From the NCBI GenBank assembly GCA_964569015.1, contig CAZMSN010000059.1, positions 1 to 9,994 on the forward strand: DNA of 9,994 nt, in the 5' to 3' direction. The notes below the pieces were generated by a model. It searched no databases and had not been told where the DNA came from. It worked only from the letters and a program-made list of their open reading frames with translations. Origin of the DNA: CAYQEC01 sp964569015 (lineage in GTDB: Bacteria > Actinomycetota > Acidimicrobiia > Spongiisociales > UBA5794). This document shows positions 7,932 through 9,994 of this stretch, piece by piece; position 1 is the first letter of the stretch, and every line of letters begins with the position of its first letter. The translations under genes and the position numbers were made by a program.

Positions 7932-8524
7932 CACTCGATCGGACCGACCTCGCCTGCCGCCTGCCGAGCTGCCTCGCCGCCGCCGACGACAAATCGCTCG
8001 ATGACATCGGCGCCGCCGGCGATCGTGAACTCGATCTCGGGACGCTCTGCCGCCGTGAATCGCTTCAGCACGAAGACCGCCGGGTCCATGCTTCCCGGTG
8101 GGCGTCCCACACCGCACTTGAGCCGCCAGAACGCCGAGGTGCCCAACGCCCCGATGACGGAGCGGGCGCCGTTGTTGCCGCCCGAACCACGATCGTGCTG
8201 AAACCGCAGTCTGGCGAACGGCAGATCGATGTCATCGTGGACGATCACCAGATCGTTCAGATCGACATGGTGATAGCGCACCAGCGGGGCCACGGCTCTT
8301 CCGGACTCGTTCATGAACGCTCGCGGGATTGCCAGGATCACCCGTGAGTCCGCGATCCGGATCTCCGCGACGTCCGCCTGGATGAACCGGCGCGCCCTCC
8401 GAAACCTACCTTCGTGACGATCGGCGACGGCAGCAACGACCTCTGCACCGAGATTGTGACGCGAGCCCTCGTAGGAGGACCCCGGATTGCGAAGCCCGAC
8501 GATGAGCGGCAGGCGATCCGTGAC
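7931..8524 (-). CDS. pth: Peptidyl-tRNA hydrolase with a non-standard start codon
   Basis: Releases tRNA from peptidyl-tRNA that drops off the ribosome. Starting at GTC 8524 it has 197 residues, a normal Pth length. Key motifs: LIVGLRNPG with the conserved Asn, SRHNLG with the catalytic His (E. coli H20 equivalent), AFMNESG (N68 equivalent), HDDIDLP (D93 equivalent) and GGNNG (N114 equivalent, but the preceding residue is Asn where E. coli has H113). The frame is the same as rplY and opens right after its TGA. There is no ATG, GTG or TTG before GTG 8341, which is internal and would delete the Asn and His motifs. I place the start at GTC 8524-8522 because AGGAAGG (8538-8532) stands 7 bases before it; one base change would make GTG. 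CTG at 8512, giving MPLIVGL, is the alternative. The protein identity is firm; the start is not. It is coupled to rplY upstream and glpK downstream. Confidence 0.88.
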   Translation of the reverse strand, partial: VTDRLPLIVGLRNPGSSYEGSRHNLGAEVVAAVADRHEGRFRRARRFIQADVAEIRIADSRVILAIPRAFMNESGRAVAPLVRYHHVDLNDLVIVHDDIDLPFARLRFQHDRGSGGNNGARSVIGALGTSAFWRLKCGVGRPPGSMDPAVFVLKRFTAAERPEIEFTIAGGADVIERFVVGGGEAARQAAGEVGPIE

Positions 8525-8527
8525 GGC

Positions 8528-9196
8528 TCAGCCTTCCTCGCTCTCCACCGATTCCTCGGCGGCGCCCTCCTCCAACTCGGCTTCGATCTCCTCGCCTTCC
8601 TCCAACTCGGCCTCGGTGGGAAGCTCTTCCTCGAGTTCACGCGGGGCGAGAACGGTGACGAGGGGACGATCGACGTCGTCGATGTAGACGACCCCTTCGA
8701 TCTCGGGCAGATCCGACACCTTCAACGTATCGCCGATGCGGAGTTCATCGATCGAGATCGAGATCGACGAAGGGATCGCCGTCGGCAACGCCTCGATGAG
8801 GATGCTGTTGGCGATCATCTCGACGAAGCCGCCCTCCTCGGTGACGCCCGGCGGTGTCCCAACGAAGTTGAGCGCGACGTCGGCCTCGATCACCTCGTCG
8901 AGCGACACCTTGATGAAATCGAGATGGGTGATGTCACCCCGCACCGGGTGGTACTGAAGCTCTCGGGCGACGGCGAGCACCGTGTCCCCGCCTTCCACCT
9001 CGACGTTGATGAGGGCATTCAGCCCTGCATCCGTGTGAAGCACCGTGTAGAGATCGCGGCCGTCGACCGCCACCGGGACGGCGTCGGTGCCCCTCCCGTA
9101 GACCACACCCGGCACCATGCCCTCACGGCGAAGGCGCCGAGACGGCCGCGTTCCGGCTCCGACGCGCTTGTGCGCGCACAACGTCACCTGCTCCAT
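8528..9196 (-). CDS. rplY: 50S ribosomal protein L25, CTC/TL5 type
   Basis: Binds 5S rRNA in the central protuberance of the large subunit; the two-domain CTC/TL5 form is also linked to general stress in some bacteria. The 222 residues comprise the L25 domain (1-95, with EGMVPGVVYG at 25-34 and QYHPVRGDITHLDFIKV at 81-97), the TL5 beta domain (about 98-185, with ALPTAIPSSISI), and an acidic tail (187-222) in which 19 of 36 residues are Glu. The start at 9196 was chosen because GAGGAG lies 9 bases before it and residues MEQVTL match the family N-terminus; an in-frame ATG at 9439 would add 81 unrelated residues and overlap the upstream gene. The conserved order prs-ctc-pth supports the call. 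A candidate promoter lies about 85 bases upstream. Confidence 0.95.
   Translation of the reverse strand: MEQVTLCAHKRVGAGTRPSRRLRREGMVPGVVYGRGTDAVPVAVDGRDLYTVLHTDAGLNALINVEVEGGDTVLAVARELQYHPVRGDITHLDFIKVSLDEVIEADVALNFVGTPPGVTEEGGFVEMIANSILIEALPTAIPSSISISIDELRIGDTLKVSDLPEIEGVVYIDDVDRPLVTVLAPRELEEELPTEAELEEGEEIEAELEEGAAEESVESEEG
8532..8538 (-). promoter_or_regulatory. Shine-Dalgarno sequence for pth within the rplY end
   Basis: AGGAAGG on the minus strand lies in the last codons of rplY, 7 bases before the GTC at 8524-8522. The spacing is ideal for that codon and poor (19 bases) for CTG at 8512. It is the main reason for placing the pth start at 8524. Confidence 0.5.
8568..8611 (-). repeat. 30-base direct repeat in the acidic tail of L25
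   Basis: The 14-base sequence TCCTCCAACTCGGC (plus strand) occurs perfectly at 8568-8581 and 8598-8611, a 30-base period. It encodes two copies of AELEEG in the Glu-rich tail, ten residues apart. This looks like local in-frame duplication, a likely route by which the tail varies in length. Confidence 0.6.
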
Positions 9197-9205
9197 CGTT
9201 GACGA

Positions 9206-9211
9206 CTCCTC
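9206..9211 (-). promoter_or_regulatory. Shine-Dalgarno sequence of rplY
   Basis: GAGGAG on the minus strand sits 9 bases before the ATG at 9196 and decides the rplY start in favour of that codon over the upstream in-frame ATG at 9439. Confidence 0.65.
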
Positions 9212-9281
9212 GTATGTTCTTGGATGCTGATAGGCCCGGATCGGTCGCGTATCGGGCGTCCGGATCGTCGGGAGTGGCCAC

Positions 9282-9310
9282 ATTATGCGCCGTCGCACCG
9301 CTGGGAGCAA
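9282..9310 (-). promoter_or_regulatory. Candidate sigma-70-type promoter for rplY-pth-glpK
   Basis: On the minus strand, TTGCTC (9310-9305) and CATAAT (9287-9282) are separated by 17 bases. The -10 element matches 5 of 6 consensus positions and the -35 keeps the TTG core. The AT-rich -10 stands out in very GC-rich DNA, and the site lies in the 136-base gap between yjbQ and rplY. The resulting leader of roughly 80 bases contains two direct copies of GATCCGG but no riboswitch I recognise. Confidence 0.45.
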
Positions 9311-9332
9311 AGGGCGCCCGGAGAGATGACCC

Positions 9333-9740
9333 TCAGCCGGGGAAGAAACTGAGCCGGATCGACCGCTTCGGGTTGTCCTGGTTGGGGTCGACGAGCACGA
9401 TCGACTGCCACGTCCCCAGTGCAGGACGGCCCTCGACAACGGGCACGATGAGAGTGGGCGGGACCAGGGCGGGGAGGATGTGATCGGCGCCGTGGCCCGG
9501 GGAGCCGTGCCGGTGCCGATAACGGTTGTCGTCTCGCGGCATCAGCTCGTCGAGTATGTCCATCAGGTCGGCGTCGGTGCCCGCCCCGGTCTCGATGATC
9601 GCCAGGCCGGCAGTGGCGTGGGGGGCGAAGATCGACAGCAGTCCGTCGCCCTTGCCCGCCGTGAAAGCGACGATCTCCGCAGTGATGTCGATCACGCCGC
9701 GTCGCCGGCCGGTGTCCAGATGGATGAGCGTGGTGTCCAT
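9333..9740 (-). CDS. yjbQ: YjbQ/UPF0047 family protein
   Basis: A small cytoplasmic protein of 135 residues, the normal size for this family. Signatures are clear: FAPHATAGLAIIE at 38-50, RDDNRYRH at 69-76, HGSPGHGADHI at 78-88, GTWQSIVLVD at 109-118 and a C-terminal RSIRLSFF. The conserved histidines (41, 78, 83, 87) suggest the metal-binding site seen in family structures. Some members are annotated as secondary thiamine-phosphate synthase because E. coli YjbQ has weak activity of that kind; the physiological role is not settled and I do not infer one here. The ATG at 9740 is preceded by AGGGAAGGA. It follows prs after 42 bases and is probably cotranscribed with it. Confidence 0.9.
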   Translation of the reverse strand: MDTTLIHLDTGRRRGVIDITAEIVAFTAGKGDGLLSIFAPHATAGLAIIETGAGTDADLMDILDELMPRDDNRYRHRHGSPGHGADHILPALVPPTLIVPVVEGRPALGTWQSIVLVDPNQDNPKRSIRLSFFPG

Positions 9741-9782
9741 GGTCCTTCCCTGCCGAATGTGAGCCGCGGCACGCGGGCGGCG

Positions 9783-9994
9783 TCAGATGTTCTCGCCGGC
9801 GAAGATCTCGCTCACCGAGGCGTCGGTGAAGATGGCGTTGATGGCGCCGGCCAACAGCGAGCCGATCGACAACACGGTGAGCTTGTCGAGGTCGGCGGCG
9901 GCGTCGGGCACGGGCAGCGTGTTGGAGATCACGACCTGCTCGATCGGGGCGTTCTTGATGCGGTCGACCGCCGGCTCGGAGAGCACACCGTGGG
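9783..9994 (-). CDS. prs: Ribose-phosphate pyrophosphokinase, C-terminal part (5' end beyond window)
   Basis: PRPP synthetase makes phosphoribosyl pyrophosphate from ribose-5-phosphate and ATP, feeding purine, pyrimidine, His, Trp and NAD synthesis. Only the last 69 residues are visible. They begin HGVLSEPAVDRI, matching the conserved THGxLSxPA segment, continue with EQVVISNTLPVP and end in the helix SIGSLLAGAINAIF plus the usual short tail SVSEIFAGENI. The frame is open to the right edge, so the GTG at 9986 (the V of HGVLS) is an internal codon, not a start. Its position ahead of ctc and pth matches the B. subtilis order. Confidence 0.93.
   Translation of the reverse strand, partial: HGVLSEPAVDRIKNAPIEQVVISNTLPVPDAAADLDKLTVLSIGSLLAGAINAIFTDASVSEIFAGENI

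Noticed and set aside
7487..8347. 286-codon open frame on the plus strand spanning the glpK 5' end and pth
   Set aside because: It is antisense to two well supported genes and crosses their boundary, with no motif.
8528..8530. TGA recoded as a sense codon throughout this genome
   Set aside because: glpK, pth, yjbQ, prs and the parvulin gene all end in TGA at their natural C-termini, so TGA is a real stop here.
9197..9439. 81-residue N-terminal extension of rplY from the ATG at 9439
   Set aside because: The extension is Arg/Ser-rich, unrelated to L25, overlaps yjbQ and includes the candidate promoter. The ATG at 9196 has a good Shine-Dalgarno sequence.
9741..9782. Terminator between prs and yjbQ
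   Set aside because: The gap holds a short GCCGCGGC palindrome but no stable stem-loop and no T-run.
1..9994. Defence system, mobile element, CRISPR array or novel multi-gene system
   Set aside because: All genes fall in known core families with even composition. There are no transposase, integrase, toxin or nuclease motifs, and the only direct repeats are short and local.

Overview
This is a compact, high-GC stretch of housekeeping genes (roughly two thirds G+C by eye) in which every gene lies on the minus strand. It is most likely chromosome of an actinobacterium, with an Acidimicrobiia-like lineage my best guess. That guess rests on base composition, GTG starts, a lipoprotein parvulin beside mfd, and the gene order. 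It is inference, not a database result.

In the direction of transcription (right to left) the genes are: the 3' end of prs (PRPP synthetase, cut by the right edge); a YjbQ/UPF0047 protein; rplY/ctc (ribosomal protein L25); pth (peptidyl-tRNA hydrolase); glpK (glycerol kinase); pgsA (CDP-diacylglycerol-glycerol-3-phosphate phosphatidyltransferase); mfd (transcription-repair coupling factor); a parvulin-type lipoprotein of the SurA/PrsA kind; and a YabN-like tetrapyrrole-methylase/MazG fusion cut by the left edge. Gaps are mostly below 50 bases or are overlaps. The two gaps of about 136 bases (rplY upstream, pgsA upstream) each hold a plausible promoter, so the region probably reads as prs-yjbQ, then rplY-pth-glpK, then pgsA-mfd-lipoprotein-mazG, with possible read-through.

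The core order prs-ctc-pth-mfd-mazG matches the well known Bacillus subtilis prs-ctc-spoVC-mfd-yabN neighbourhood. Here glpK and pgsA sit inside it. They could act together: GlpK makes glycerol-3-phosphate and PgsA consumes it to make phosphatidylglycerol phosphate. The remaining genes serve translation quality control (L25, Pth), repair (Mfd), nucleotide synthesis and sanitation (Prs, MazG) and envelope folding (parvulin lipoprotein).

The most unusual observation is at the rplY/pth junction. The pth reading frame is the same frame as rplY, separated only by the rplY TGA, and has no ATG, GTG or TTG upstream of its conserved N-terminal motifs. A GTC codon sits exactly where a GTG start would be expected, 7 bases after a good Shine-Dalgarno sequence. 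I see no RNA gene, CRISPR array, insertion sequence, phage gene or defence system, and no stretch above 300 bases without a gene.
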